64,000 bases of DNA. It comes from Panonychus citri (lineage: Eukaryota > Arthropoda > Arachnida > Trombidiformes > Tetranychidae). The translations under genes and the position numbers were made by a program. Location: assembly GCF_014898815.1 (NCBI RefSeq), contig NW_026515543.1, positions 3,968,001-4,032,000 on the forward strand. Reading direction: 5' to 3'. The notes under the pieces are model-generated. The model ran no database searches, was not told the DNA's origin, and saw only the letters and a list, made by a program, of their open reading frames with translations. Shown one piece after another: positions 47,712 to 60,560 of this stretch (position 1 is its first letter; each line of letters begins with the position of its first letter).

Positions 47712-48767
47712 ATGTTTTCTCAATCCATGAGAGATCAACTTCAACCTCCTCCAGGTCAAGAGGAAGTTCCTTGGCTCTTCTCAACTCTGGCCCGTGGAGT
47801 CTCAACGATTGCTGGTTTATGTTAGTCTAACTTGTCATCATTTTCTATTCTTTTTGTCAATTAATCAGATTAATTAATATTTCCTTTTTCATTACATACA
47901 GTATCGATATTCTTTGGTATATGGGCTATGATTGGATTTGATTTTAGTTGCTTACTTGCTGGTATTTTACTTATGTAAGTTATTAGCGATTTGGTTGGAA
48001 AGTCTGGGCGATTTTATACTTTTTCCATATTATTGTCAATATCTCTTTTTATCAAATTATCGATTAGTCACATAAATTAACTTTGGGTTGTTAATTAGTG
48101 TTGAATGTTGATTAGTAATCTGATTTTCTCCTCTATCTTCTCTTTCTCCTTTCTTTATATCTCATTCTCTTGTTTATCCAGTTGTGAAGGTATTGCTGTT
48201 ACTCTAATTGAATCACCTTGTCTATGTGTTTTTTTGGATTTTGCTCATCTTCCAAGTCGTTTCTATGAAGGAAAACCACACTGGTGGAAAGCTTCGACTT
48301 ATGCATTGTAAGCAGCTCTAATTTGGATACCAAAGAGACTCGGCAATTGGAATTAACATGAAATAGTCGCTAATTATTAATTTTTTTCTCTTCTCTTTTG
48401 CTATCAAAGATTTTCAGTGATACCTTTCTTTATATGTCAAAACTTTTCCACTATATTATCCTGTTGTTTATTGGCAGCTGCATCTGCTACTTATTTGATT
48501 CTTAGCTTGGGAAAGAAGTAAGTTATCACAATTTAATATTCGATTGTTTAACCAGCATGTTAATATCATCATTTTAATTACAATTTTGTTTTAATTTCTT
48601 TCAGAGCAAGTGTTGAAGAAATGAGAACTAAAGCAATGTCAGAGAATCCAAGTGCCATCCTAGTGAATAATGAAGCCGCAATCGACAAATCAGGACCAGC
48701 TCAGTTTACACCATCGGTAGCTCTTGGTGACATGAGAAATAATCAGCCAACAATTGTTACATATTGA
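47712..48767 (+). CDS. fwe: Flower (Ca2+-channel-like tetraspan), 192 aa
   Basis: Exons 47712-47820, 47902-47974, 48182-48307, 48410-48517 and 48605-48767; 579 nt, one frame. Family features in order: short cytosolic start with PPPGQEEVPWLFSTLARGVS; TM1-2 (LSIFFGIWAMIGFDFSC, LLAGILLMCEGIAVTLIE); the conserved acidic residue of the pore-like IESPCLC motif, matching EAPCC in fly Flower; FLDFAHLPSRF and EGKPHWWKASTYAL; TM3-4 (FSVIPFFICQNFSTILSCC, AASATYLILSLGKKA); and a cytosolic tail after GKKASVEEM. Family knowledge: Flower is a synaptic-vesicle and plasma-membrane protein linked to Ca2+ entry, endocytosis and fitness-based cell competition. In flies its tail is alternatively spliced; only one last exon is seen here. 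Assignment rests on topology plus motifs. Confidence 0.88.
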
Positions 48768-50094
48768 TTTTAACGAAAACATTCAATGCAAACAATATAA
48801 ATCATCAATAATTGATCAAACCATGAAAGAAAGGGGAAAAGACACTTTTACTGAAAAAGGAACTTCATCTGGCATCTTTGATCCAATCAATATGTGTGAT
48901 TGTGTTTACATCATTCATATTGATCAAAGTTTAAGATGAACAATCAACCTAATTACATTCACTGTCCATTGAAAATCATAAAACTCTCTTCCACCAAGAT
49001 GTCATCCTATTCATTTTAACTTCATCAGAACTTCCATCTTTTTATCGTCTTCCTTTACCTACGAAACCACAATGGAGATGATTCTCAACTGTTCTTAACC
49101 ATTTTTCTTCTCTCTCTCTCTCTCACATCTAATCCATGATGTTATCGTCATCCATGTCTCTTATATATCAAATGTCACACCCTCGCCCACCATGAATTCA
49201 CACTTCCAGTTCCACTTTTCGTCCTCTCTTCATCACCACCGTCGCCTTCAAATATTTTAGTCCATTTTATTTTTCAAAAAAGGAAACTTAATTATAAACT
49301 TTAATCAACTTTCCATCTTCCATTTTTATTCATCCTCCTGTAACAATTAACTCCTCTTATTTTTTGTCCATCACATAGTAACTTATAGAGAGAGAGAGAG
49401 AGAGAGAGACAGTTACTGTTCAACTTTTAATTAACTTGATCAGTTTTGTCAATCTGTTTAATCATCAGTAATGATCCTTGAATATAAACTCGTTCTTGAT
49501 TGATCTCAAATTGCAACAATTAAGAGAGATACAATCAAATACAAGTTAAAAACGAGAAATTCAACTAAACATGTTGACAATTGGACCTTTATTACAATGT
49601 AATTTAATAATCTCAATTAAATGGGAAATGGGAAAATTAATTCCAATTATTTAGATTCTAGGAAAGTGGTTAAATCAATTCACGAAACAAAAGTGGCTTA
49701 ATTTATTAATTGTAACCAGTTAATGTAAATTCTAATACAATTAAATTGTACTACTTTTTATTAGAATGTTTTTTACAAAAAAAAGAGATGATTAATAAAT
49801 TTCCAATTAAATCAACGAATGAAAATTGATTTCCAATTTCAAGCATAATTACTTTTCTTTGTTTTCAACTAAAAATGATTAAAATGAACAAACAATTTAA
49901 TCTAATTGGTTAAAAATATTTACTAAACAATTAAAATGAAACAACCAATTGTCCAGTGGAAGATTAAATTAACTAGTTAATCACCCAATTATCATACAAG
50001 TCTAAATACAGATAGAGAATATCGATAAGTAAATGAATCTTTTTTTTCAACAATTAATTTAATTTGCACAAAAATTAAATTGTTAGAAATTCTA

Positions 50095-50446
50095 CAAGGC
50101 TATTCAGCTATTTTCGCCGATGTTTTTTGCGATTTTCTCATCAACTAAGAGACTTGAGTTTGAGCGATACTCAATTGTCATATTAAAGATCAAGGTCATT
50201 CAGGTCACTGGTAAAATAACGCGTTTCAAGGTCATTTGATGGCCATTTTACTTACCACTCAAGTCTCGAGTCTCTTTGACTCTTGGTATGAGTTTGAACG
50301 ATACTCAATTGTCATATTAAAGATCAAGGTCATTCAGGTCACTGGTAAAATAACGCGTTTCAAGGTCATTTGATGGCCATTTTACTTACCACTCAAGTCT
50401 CGAGAAAATCGCAAAAAACATCGGCGAAATTAGCTGAATAGCCTTG
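50095..50446. mobile_element. MITE with 45-bp TIRs, TA duplication and internal 115-bp repeat
   Basis: CAAGGCTATTCAGCTA... at 50095 and its reverse complement ending ...TAGCTGAATAGCCTTG at 50446 form TIRs of about 45 bases with about one mismatch. TA flanks both ends (50093-50094, 50447-50448), as for Tc1/mariner insertion. Inside are two direct copies of 115 bases (50156-50270 and 50290-50404) that differ at about one position. No transposase frame, so non-autonomous. Confidence 0.88.
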
Positions 50447-50461
50447 TATTTGGAAAAAGTT

Positions 50462-50475
50462 CCGGCAGATGGCAG
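50462..50475 (+). promoter_or_regulatory. CTCF-like motif
   Basis: CCGGCAGATGGCAG fits CCASYAGRKGGCRS except at position 3. It lies beside the MITE and 1.3 kb upstream of the CAT start codon. Confidence 0.35.
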
Positions 50476-51745
50476 ACAACAGGTTGTTCTTTTTCTTTTT
50501 TGTTTGATTCTTTTCGCTCCTGATAAATTTTAATTTAATTAACTTTACCTGTGAATTTAATATTTAAGTTTGTGTTATTATTGTTTATCTGACCACACGG
50601 ATCAAGTTGGTACCAAAATTATGATAGTTAAACAGTTACTTTGGTTGTATTTTGTTACCCTTAAAACTGAGCCATTATTGCGTTGTAATAATTTAAACCA
50701 TTTTTGTTTTCTTGGTAAGTTTGGTTGGTAATTTGATACAACTTTCTTATCTCTAACTTAAACTTATACTCTAAATTTTTATACTTTAAATTTTATACTT
50801 TAAACAATTATTAAACAAATTTATCTCACACTTATAAGCAAGATAATTTTTCACATTTTTAAAAGATTAAAATTCTAATTTTATTTTCTCCTTTTCTTTG
50901 TATCATACCTAATGAGTTAAACTATTTTTTGGACCTCATCTCCACCTTCATCTCAACCTTTGGTACTTATTTACAATCATCAAATTGGATCTTTGGACAA
51001 TCAAATTAACCATCAGCCAATTAATATAATTTTTAAAATTTTAATTTTTGTTTTTTACCTAATAATTTGAAACCAAATTTATTGTAATTTCCCTCCCTTA
51101 AGTTGTCTGGAACAACTTTCCTCCACAGGAGGATCTACAGTACATACCCTGTAGAAAAAATGTTTACTCATTGCATCCGTCAGGGTGTTATCAATAAATT
51201 CTCGTGTCTTGTTGTTATTTTTTACCAAATGTAATCATCTAATTGTGATTGTTAATTGTGGTTCTCCCTCGTTTAATGGATAGATGACAATTATGATTTG
51301 AGATGAGGATGGCTTGATGGTGATGATTATTTGATTAGAATGATTAGTTTTCATGTTAGATAAATTGAATCACTTGTGATAATTAAATCAAAGACAATCA
51401 TCAGTTTGTCTTCATCATCCAAACACAACAGAATTTATTTTCATCATCAAATATTATTTTAATTGTGCTTTATTTATATTGACTTAAGTATACAATTTAC
51501 CCTTGCAACTAATAACCATCTCATATTTGTATGTATCTAATTACCATTGTTTTCTCAACCACCAGTTCAACAGTAACAATGTAACTGTTGATTTGTCTAA
51601 ATTTGTGCTTCTTTCTTTTTTTTATTTTTATTCTCTTCTAATTGTTCTCACAATCATTTTTCTATCCGTTGATTTTCCCTCTAGTTTACTGGTCAATCTT
51701 TGAAATTCGAAAGGAAACAAACTCTCATTTTCCTGTTAACCAAAA

Positions 51746-54700
51746 ATGAATTTAAGATCTTTTGGCAAAGCTCTTGTTCGACGGAAAAAGATTGATGACA
51801 ATCAGGGACCAAGTACATTGAACCGATGTCTGGGTACATTTGATTTAACAGCTTTGGGTAAGCCAAAAGTTCTTAAGATTATCTTCCGGTTCCTCACCTT
51901 CATTTCTTGCATGCATCAGTCATGTTTTCTCTCCATTCACCCAAAATCATCCAAATAGCGATAATTGCGATGATCAACAACCAGTTGAACTGTTGAATTA
52001 ATCATTTCCAAGTCTATTATTTAAAACGAAATCTTCTCCATTGACACAATTTTCTCTCATTTGATTGAAACAAATGTTTTAGCTTAGTCCCAGTTTTCAT
52101 CATTTCCTTTTCCTTTTCCTACTGCAAACTCCTCAAGGTTATTAGGCTTTGAGAGAGTAACAAAGTCTTGTTGTTGTCATACTTTTACCTTTAACCTGTG
52201 TAAGATTAAGATGATGACCACGTTCATCTTTCATCTTAACCTTTCAATGGGAAATGTTTACAATTTACTAATCATTTCCGATCATTAAAACGATTCCGTG
52301 TTGATCATTGACAGTGTTTCTGTCTCGCCTTGATTATCATTAATATTATGATGATTATGCCCATTGCTAACAAGTAATCAATTAACAATGATAGTAATTG
52401 ATTAAATTATCATTAGTAAAGGTAGTTAATTAATTTCATTGTTAATAGAGGTTATTTAAACTGTTATTTCTGCTTGTCTGGATTGAAAGATGATTGAAAA
52501 AAGTGGTTTTAATCAAACTTTATATTAACTTTTTTTAACTAAATTACAATTAGCTAATTGTTAAAATTATCTGAGAAATGAAATCTTGAGCTTTCCAGTA
52601 ATTGCTATCAAACATAATCCAAATTATGTTTTGTTCATATTTAATCATAATTTGAATGATTCAATTGTCTCATAGTACATTGTATTTGGCTCAATTTTTA
52701 TTGTGAAAAAAATGAAGTTTGATTATCTGTTTCATCCTAATGGTTTCCCATCCCTCATGATAATCATTGTAAAGGAAGCACAACAATTAACTGATTTACT
52801 GATTTTCTTTTCACCTTGTCTCTCCTTGGACTATATAAGGTATCGGAAGTACCTTGGGACTGGGAATGTACGTAATAGCTGGAAAGGTCGCTAGTACAGA
52901 AGCGGGTCCCGCTGTCGTATTGTCATTTTTCTTTGCCGCTTTAGCTTCAATTTTTGCTGGATTTTGTTACGCTGAATTTGGTGCTAGAGTTCCGAGAGCA
53001 GGTTCAGCTTATGTTTACAGTTATGTCACCGTTGGGGAATTCACTGCTTTCGTGATTGGCTGGAATCTAATTCTCGAGTATGTTATTGGTAAGTTTCAAT
53101 TCATCTGTTGACATTTTATATTGATTAGAGCGATGTTTCCTTTCGAGAAAAAAAGCCTTGTAAACTTTATCATGATGATATTCATTGATTACTCTGTTCT
53201 CTTATAATCTTAGGAACTGCTTCTGTTGCCCGAGGGTATAGCGGTTACATAGATTCTCTTTTCAATGGAAGCATAGCAGCCCATTTCGAGGAATGGATGC
53301 CGCTTGGAGTACCAAACATGTCGGCATATCCTGATTTTCTTGCCTTAGGAATCACTTTACTGTTAACAGGTAAATTGAGTATCTTTTTAGACTTTGGATA
53401 ATTGTATCTTAAATTGTATCTAAATTGTTAATCTTTTTTATCAATCTCTTTTATTTTCATATTCGTAGTCATGTTGGCTATCGGTGTAAAAGAATCAACA
53501 AGATTCAATTCTGTGTTTACATTCATCAATTTGAGTATTGTTGTTTTCGTGATTGTCTGTGGGTCATTTAAAAGTGACTTTTCTAATTGGAAACTACCCA
53601 AATCAGAAGTTCCTCCTGGTGCAGGAAACGGTGGCTTTTTACCATTTGGTTTCTCTGGAATGATGGCTGGAGCTGCGACGTGTTTTTATAGTTTTATTGG
53701 TTTCGATATAATTGCCACCACTGGGGAGGAAGTGCGAAACCCTCAGAAAGCCATACCGATTAGTATCGTTGTCTCACTTTTGATCATATTTCTTGCCTAT
53801 TTTGGGGTTTCAAGTATTCAAACTCTAATGTGGCCCTATTACGATTTAAACAACGCTGCTCCGCTTCCTTATGTGTTTGATAAAGCGGGTTTACCTTTTG
53901 CGAAATGGATCATCACTGTTGGTGCTTTAGCCGGACTTTCAACTAGTCTAATGGGGGCCATGTTTCCCTTACCTCGAGTTCTTTACGCTATGGCCACCGA
54001 TGGTCTCATCTTCCGTTTTCTTGCCAATGTCAACGCTCGGACCAAAACACCGTTAATTTCCACCTTTGTTTCAGGTATTCTTTCAGGAATCATGGCAGCA
54101 CTTTTTGATGTTGATGAACTTGCAGATATGATGTCAATCGGAACCCTTTTAGCTTACACCTTAGTTGCAGTATCAATACTCGTTCTCAGGTGAATATACA
54201 AAACAATATTATTTATTTACCATTATATTCCCATGCTAAACACTTCTTATACATGTATTATCGAGACTACTGAATCCAAAGCAACCTACGCAAAAGAAAA
54301 TCATCTTTTCAAATAACAGGCAATTTCGTTATTTAGTAATGATTTTCTATCCTTTTTAGACCAAACGTTTCATTTTCTGTTATTGGATATCCTCTAGTTT
54401 AATGATTATTTTGATAAATTAACAAATAGTCTGACGTCAATATACAATTTCTTAATATTGAAACTACAAGTAATTGTAATTAATGATTGGTTTGTTACAA
54501 AATTTCCCAGTTAATCTAACAATCTATTAATATGTAACGATTTAATCAACTATGGGAAAACCTTTAAGCAAAAATTTAGTGCAATGTTTTTTTTATCATA
54601 TTTGTAATATCATTTCTCTCTCTCTCTCTCTCTCTCTCTCCCCCCACTATCATTGATTGATGAATTTTCACCCAAAGGTTTGAAGGTGATACCAAAAGTT

Positions 54701-57700
54701 CAGCTTCGAATGCTATAACCAGTGGATCACAAGAATTTATTTCTGATGAAAATCAACAAGATTTTCCACCGAACTCATTCACTCCCAGTCGATCTCCCGA
54801 CATGACCAATATCGCTCCTCATTTTTTGCGACGTTTATTCAACTTGGATAATATTCAATCACCTACTAAGCGAACCTCATCTACCAGCAAACAATTAATT
54901 TTATCAATATGTAAGTCACATCAAGTCAAATTCAATCAAAGTGAAATCTTATTAACATTGAAAAACAATGTTCGTCTCTGTAACAGGCACTGCAATCGTA
55001 ATATTGGACTTGTTATTGATATTTCTCGAAACGAATCTCAGTAATTTGGAGAGAACTCCACTAATTGTCGTTGGAATTGCATTTTTTTACCTAATATTTT
55101 TAATCATTGCCCTTGGTCGGCAACCACGAAGCTCAGCAACCATATCTTTTCAAGTGAGTCGCAAATCAAGTTCAATCCGATAATTAGAAATCTCTATTTG
55201 TTGTTTATGGTGGTAACTAAAATGAGAGGCGAGGTTGAAAAGGCAAAACCACCTCAGAATTAAATCTAATCATTTATATACAATTACATTGATTACGATC
55301 AAAGTAAAATACATAATCAAATATAAACTACTAATCTATTTATTGGTGTTGAATCTCCCCCATTATCTGTTATGGAAAATTTTGAACGTCAATTACTGAT
55401 GTAACATTGATTTAATTATTGATAATCGTTACTAGTTCAATGAAAGTGACGCTTAATTGTAAAGACAATTTATTTACTCTAATTATAGTCTTTCTTGATT
55501 GTTATAAAAATAGTTGAGAGAAACCCAAAATGTAGATATTATGTATTAATCAATAGAATTGAGTTAAATCAATTCAAGAATAACGGTAAACTGATTGTCC
55601 AATAGATCACAATGAAAAGGTTTACGAGTTTCCTACTAATCTCATTTTCTTTTCCTCATTTCCATCAATTTGACACAATCATTCAGGTTCCATGGGTTCC
55701 TTTTATTCCAATAATTTCAATCTTCATTAATGTCTATCTGATGATGAAACTATCAGTAATTACATGGGTTCGATTTGCAGTTTGGATGGCAATTGGTAAG
55801 TTAATTAATTGAAACTAATCACAATCAAAAACAATCAAAACAAAATCCTCTTCCATTTATTGCTTGTCATTTTCCTTAGTTATTAATTTATTTCTCATTG
55901 CAATCAGATTGTTTTTTTTTGTTCATTGATCAATCAACTTGTTTGTTTACAATGCTCATCTAATCAAGTTGCATGACACAAATTATTCAAATTAACTATT
56001 AATTGTTAATCACCAACATTGTTAACAATCATTTAGTTATAATTTAGTTTGCAAATTTTATGCTTTTTTCTTGAAACTTTTAGTGATAATATTTTGCCAG
56101 TTTCTCCCATGAAATAACTTTCTCCTTTTCCAATGCCTAATCTTTTAGTTGCTTTAATTGTTTTGTTTAATTTTAATCAACAAACTAATTACTCAACCTT
56201 AAGATTGTCCAATAATTTAATTCTGACGAAAATTTCTCTCTCTCTCTATGTTTCAATTTTCTCTTTCTCCACCAGGCTTATCAATATACTTTATTTACGG
56301 CATTTTTAATAGCAACGAACGATCTAAAAGTCAAAACTTCCAGCTTAAGCCAACGAACCAAAAAGCTAAAGATCAAAAATTGTCAATCGGTTAAATCGAT
56401 TGGTCAACAAACACAAACGCATAAGAAAAGTCAAGACTCAATCCAATCGATCCTCAAGTCGATCCATTCAATTGTCACAATTACAATCAATAATTGTGAA
56501 ACTCTTAATCTCTAACACTTTAAACCTGAAGGTTTTACAACAATTAAGTTGATTATAATGATCACCAGGTATTCACATGCATAATTTACAAACTGATCAC
56601 CATTGGATAGAGTATGAGAAGGAGCTTCTTTTATTATCATCAGGCCTTATCTCTCTCACTTATGTGTCTCTACCTCATCATTTTTACCCTTTCAAATTAT
56701 GATTTAATCTTTGATTACTAATAATTAGCATCAACGTGATGGTTTTATTATTACGTTTCGAGTGATTTAAATTACCTTAATCTTGAGCCCAGAAATCTCG
56801 TCCCCAAGAATGCTCATAATTAACACTTAGCCTTTTTGTTGCATTTTAATGTTTTGTTTATCTTTTTGTCAATTAATTTTCTTTTGTTTTTAATTTGTTT
56901 AATCCTTAATTCTAGTCAAGTTTTTAATCTCCCAAAAAAATCATTTACTTTAATCTCTTGTCAAACTACTGATTCGCAATCATCGAATCAATCAATTTCA
57001 TCTCAACAATTAACTAATTATTTATTTATATATATATTGTAACAACGTAACAACAATTGTCATTTACATGTAATAATTACTTTTACCTTAATCAAGTCTG
57101 TTAATTACCCAAAAACTGCAATTAACTTTTCTCTTTCCCTCTTTCATATTGTCATAATGTTCCCATATTATGACCTTACATTGAATCAATTTTTAATTGT
57201 TCAATTGTGATTTAATTCACCTTTTTTTGTAAGAATTTATATAATACAATTAATTACATTAATTATATTTATTCACAAACAATTATATTAATACAAAGAA
57301 ACGGAATAAACTTGTAGTTGAAAAAATCTACTTTGGGTCTAAATTGTTTCAATCAAACATTTTACTCTTGATTGCTAACAAGCTAATTCACTGTCAAACT
57401 AAATTATTAATCAGATGATTAGTCTTGAAAGCTAATTGTCGTTGAAGTAATAATAATACTCTCAAGATAAAACATTAATATGAAACTTACGCTTCGAGGA
57501 TTCATTTATTATTAATCATTACGGTTTCTGGTTCCTTGTAATTAGATTGTTGCTCTGTAAACTTTTCCCATTTTATTTAATTTACTAAATTGTTGATCAA
57601 TCAAATTGATGAACGATATCGGTGAAGTTGATTAAACTTTGAAACAATAATCAATAACAATTACTTTGATTAAATCTCATCTATTTGATTGAATGATTTT

Positions 57701-58463
57701 AAATTTAATCAATTTCAGGAAAAACAAAACATTAAACCAAATCAATATGATAATTTGTTACGAGCACAATTGATACAATAATTAGCTATCTCATTGATAA
57801 CTTGAGTTTGATTTTAATTAAATCAAGGCTACAATTAACCATTAATTATGATTTGATTCGCGGTTATATTATCCATAATTTACCAACAATTAAACTACTT
57901 GAGATGATGATGTTAAACTAATTACTTGTATCCTGCTGAATGACTATTGTCAGGTTTGATTGTATCCAAAGTTGACAAACTATTAAATTGTCAGTTGAAT
58001 GAATTAACATTTTTAACCATTATGACAAGTTAATTGTGTCTTTTTACTAAGATTATCAACTAATTAACTGTTTAAATGAAAGGAAACACTGCAAGTGTTT
58101 GTTTATCACGTTGTAGTTAATTCAGTTCGAGTCGCAACTAAATGACAATCATAAATAAATCACGTTTCTTTCACCAACAAGCAATTTAATTTACCAGTGA
58201 GAGATGAAGGGTAAATTGTAAGATTGTTTTTGCTTGTATCAAACTGTAATAATTAATCTTTAATCGTTAATTGTCCATTTTAATTGTTTCTTTTTTCAGG
58301 CTTAGCAATTTACTTTTTCTATGCCTTGAAAAACAGCACCGGGTACATGACTTACTCTGAACGATGTGAGGCCCTCGGAATCAATGAAATTCATGATGAC
58401 AGCAATTCCGAATCAAGACCTGAATCGCCCGATCGTGAGGAAAGGCCACTTCTTCATTCTTGA
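51746..58463 (+). CDS. Cationic amino-acid transporter (SLC7A1-4/CAT type), 636 or 621 aa
   Basis: Shared exons 51746-51857, 52840-53088, 53214-53369, 53469-54189, 54678-54910, 54987-55153 and 55687-55795, then one of two last exons (56276-56394 or 58300-58463). The N-terminus is cytosolic (MNLRSFGKALVRRKKIDD). TM1 carries the family loop GIGSTLGLGMYVIAGKVAST; then PAVVLSFFFAALASIFAGFC, YAEFGARVPRAGSAYVYSYV, IGWNLILEYVIGTASVARGY, FYSFIGFDIIATTGEEVRNP, ALAGLSTSLMGAMFPLPRVL and MSIGTLLAYTLVAVSILVLR. A variable hydrophilic loop (exon 5) precedes the last four TM segments. This is the 14-TM CAT layout; such proteins import Arg/Lys/ornithine at the plasma membrane and, in flies (slimfast), feed TOR signalling. 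Intron 1 holds DNA shared with integrin intron 10. Confidence 0.94.
52035..52802 (+). repeat. CAT intron 1 segment shared with integrin intron 10
   Basis: Partner of 37920-38900. Similarity ends about 40 bases before exon 2 of the CAT gene. Shared words of 15-20 bases appear in the same order with small indels between them. Confidence 0.85.
54616..54642. repeat. Short (CT)n microsatellite in CAT intron 4
   Basis: CT dinucleotide run followed by CCCCC, just upstream of exon 5. It may serve as part of the polypyrimidine region. Confidence 0.8.
56276..56394 (+). CDS. CAT transporter alternative last exon A (short basic tail)
   Basis: The acceptor CTTTCTCCACCAG fits the phase of exon 7 (leftover G). 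It encodes GLSIYFIYGIFNSNERSK followed by a Lys/Gln-rich tail ending KLSIG, then TAA. GLSIYFIYGI finishes the last TM helix as exon B does, so either exon completes the transporter. The tail is basic and polar with no acidic cluster. Poly(A) candidates follow, but none is decisive. Confidence 0.75.
56395..58299. other. Region between the alternative CAT last exons
   Basis: 3' UTR of form A and/or intron of form B. AT-rich, with no other gene recognised. Confidence 0.6.
58300..58463 (+). CDS. CAT transporter alternative last exon B (long acidic tail)
   Basis: The acceptor TTGTTTCTTTTTTCAG is in the same phase as exon A. It encodes GLAIYFFYALKNSTGYMTYS, then an acidic tail with SNSESRPESPDREERPLLHS before TGA. 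It contains a possible di-leucine sorting signal (EERPLL), which exon A lacks. CAT family tails usually resemble this form, so B may be the ancestral end. Confidence 0.8.
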
Positions 58464-59196
58464 AGTCGACAATTAACTCAATTGATTAATCAATTTCTAA
58501 TTATCCAAATACCGTTATTTTTATTACTCTGACACTTTTCACTCAATTGAAATTATCATCATTATCCATTGATTGTTTTTACTTTATTTATCATACAATC
58601 AATTTAATATTTTGTTTACAATTAACTTATGAAAATTTTATACACTGATGAGGACAATTAATTGACTACTCATATCATATCATATCCCAATTAATTTAAA
58701 TTGTCCTCATCAAAACTGATTATTGTTTTCTAAATGTAACTTTACTGTATAAACATTACTTTAGTAAATTATTAAATTGTTTTTCATTAAATCAATTCAC
58801 TAAATTGTTCCTTTACTTAATTAGTTGATCTTGATTAATCTTCAATTGAAAAAATTATGATTCAATGAGATAAACTAAATTTAATTAACTATTGGTATTT
58901 TTCCAAGTTACAAATTCAACAATCAAGCCTAATATTTGTTCACGTACAATCTTGATGAATAATATTTGACATCCTAGTAATTAACTAATTGTAGTAAACG
59001 ATTAACTAATTAAGGTGAATCTAATCAGCAAATCTAACAGGATCTGCAACTGTTTCAATTAACTGATCATCTTAATCTTGAAGGATCAACTACTAATTCA
59101 CTTAATATTAATATTTGGTGAAATGTTTACAATTAGAAGTGTAAAAATATTAGATTAAAGTTGATGTTTGTTATGTAGTTAAATTGTCTCGTTTAA
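58464..59196. other. Intergenic 3' of the CAT gene
   Basis: AT-rich spacer; contains a CATATCATATCATATC micro-repeat near 58670. No gene seen. Confidence 0.6.
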
Positions 59197-60560
59197 TTGT
59201 TGACAATCAAGAGGAAAAATCATTTCCGACAAGAATTTACGAAAAGAAAACGAAAACAGTCTCGAAACCGTTTGCTGGATGCTTCAGGTTTCCCTTTTGA
59301 AAGTGTTAGTCCTGAGCGATCTTGGTTCAATGTTGTCCCTCGAATCCCTTGTAATGATACAACTATAACTATCTGTCCAGTTCCAAGTGTAACAGGTACT
59401 TCATCCTCCTCACCTTCAGCTCTCGATAACCAGTCAACCTCTAAAGTAAATGAATCTGGAGAAGAGTCTGATAAATCTCTCATCTCACCTGAAAATTCAT
59501 CATCACCAACAAAACCTTCTCAAAATGTATTCATGGAAACTTTTGTATATCCTCATTTATCTGGATCTCTATTTTCTCAAAACTCCACCAATGCCACGAA
59601 TGGTGCTAAATCCGAGGCTAACTCATCTTTAATTAATGATTTTCAATCTTCATCTCAACATCAAACTTCCTCACAGGACCCGAATTTGAAATTGATCCAG
59701 AATTGTCAAAGAAATTGGAATAACATAAAAAACAACAACATCGTAAACCTAAAAGAATCCCTGAAGAGTTTCAACGAGGCTGGTGGATCATAACGGACAT
59801 CGGTCAGATCAGATCAATAATTGAAACTCTTAATGAAAGAGGATTAAGGGAAAAACATTTAAAGAAACAATTGACCAAATATTTAACTTATGTTTCTACA
59901 AACTAAGCTTATAAAGCTGCAATAACGGAATTCGATATCTGTGATCATGATCGTAAAGTATCTCAAGAATTTCCCTTCGATGTTCCTGAACCAATCAAAG
60001 ATGATATTTGGTGCAAAGAAGTTGCCCTGCGTTTGGATATTGCCGTTTTAGAGCAAATCGAAGCAAATTCGGGGCTGGAGACCAACGTCGAAATTATCAA
60101 CAGATTCTAATGTTACTTTTGAATTATCACCATTATATGAAATGGTCGATGAAGAAGATGAATTTTACACAATTTCGACGAAACACTCGGATTCGACATG
60201 GAAAGTTAACCCTAAATCAACGATCTTCAAAAAACTCTTTTGAATTTAGATGATTCATGATGACCCACCACTTTATCCGAAGTTCTCAAATCTAGAAAGC
60301 CATTTTCATCTCCCAATACCGCCCAAAAGATGGACATTTAAGTTTCATTTGTAATGAGCTTGTCAACAATCAAGCTATTGTCCGACAAATCGAACAAACT
60401 TTCGAGACTCTTATTATTCTCCGCCGTGAAAAGTGGGTTGCTGGAACTGGTAAAGTTCCTGGTTTATGACCAAGAGCATCCAAATCAAAATGATTATGAA
60501 AATATTAATGGTTTCAGTTTCTATTCTCAGCTTTTATTAACATGACAATAAAAAGATCAG
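59197..60560 (+). pseudogene. BAZ2/toutatis-like chromatin-remodelling subunit, pseudogene fragment
   Basis: The open part (59197-59793) encodes a basic start (KRKRKQSRNRLLDASGFPFE) and RSWFNVVPRIPCNDTT, which resembles the BAZ2 region around its WSD/WHIM motif. From about 59680 the similarity continues in another frame: RIPEEFQRGWWIITDIGQIR, ETLNERGLREKHLKKQLTKY, then after an in-frame stop EFPFDVPEPIKDDIW and VALRLDIAVLEQIE. Stops interrupt this frame (in KKLE-stop-HKK and STN-stop-AYK) and later pieces degrade. BAZ2 proteins pair with ISWI ATPases and carry PHD and bromodomains at the C-terminus; neither is seen here. The fragment has no introns, so it may be a processed copy or part of one large exon. 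Not functional as a BAZ2 protein. Confidence 0.75.

Larger units (their letters stand above)
48768..51745. other. Intergenic between flower and the CAT transporter
   Basis: Flower 3' UTR, a (GA)n tract near 49388-49409, a TIR element (50095-50446), a CTCF-like site (50462-50475), then AT-rich DNA. No coding frame supported. Confidence 0.55.

Noticed and set aside
50156..50404. Direct repeats considered as a CRISPR-like or satellite array
   Set aside because: Only two 115-base units, inside a TIR element of a eukaryotic genome; explained by an internal duplication of a MITE.
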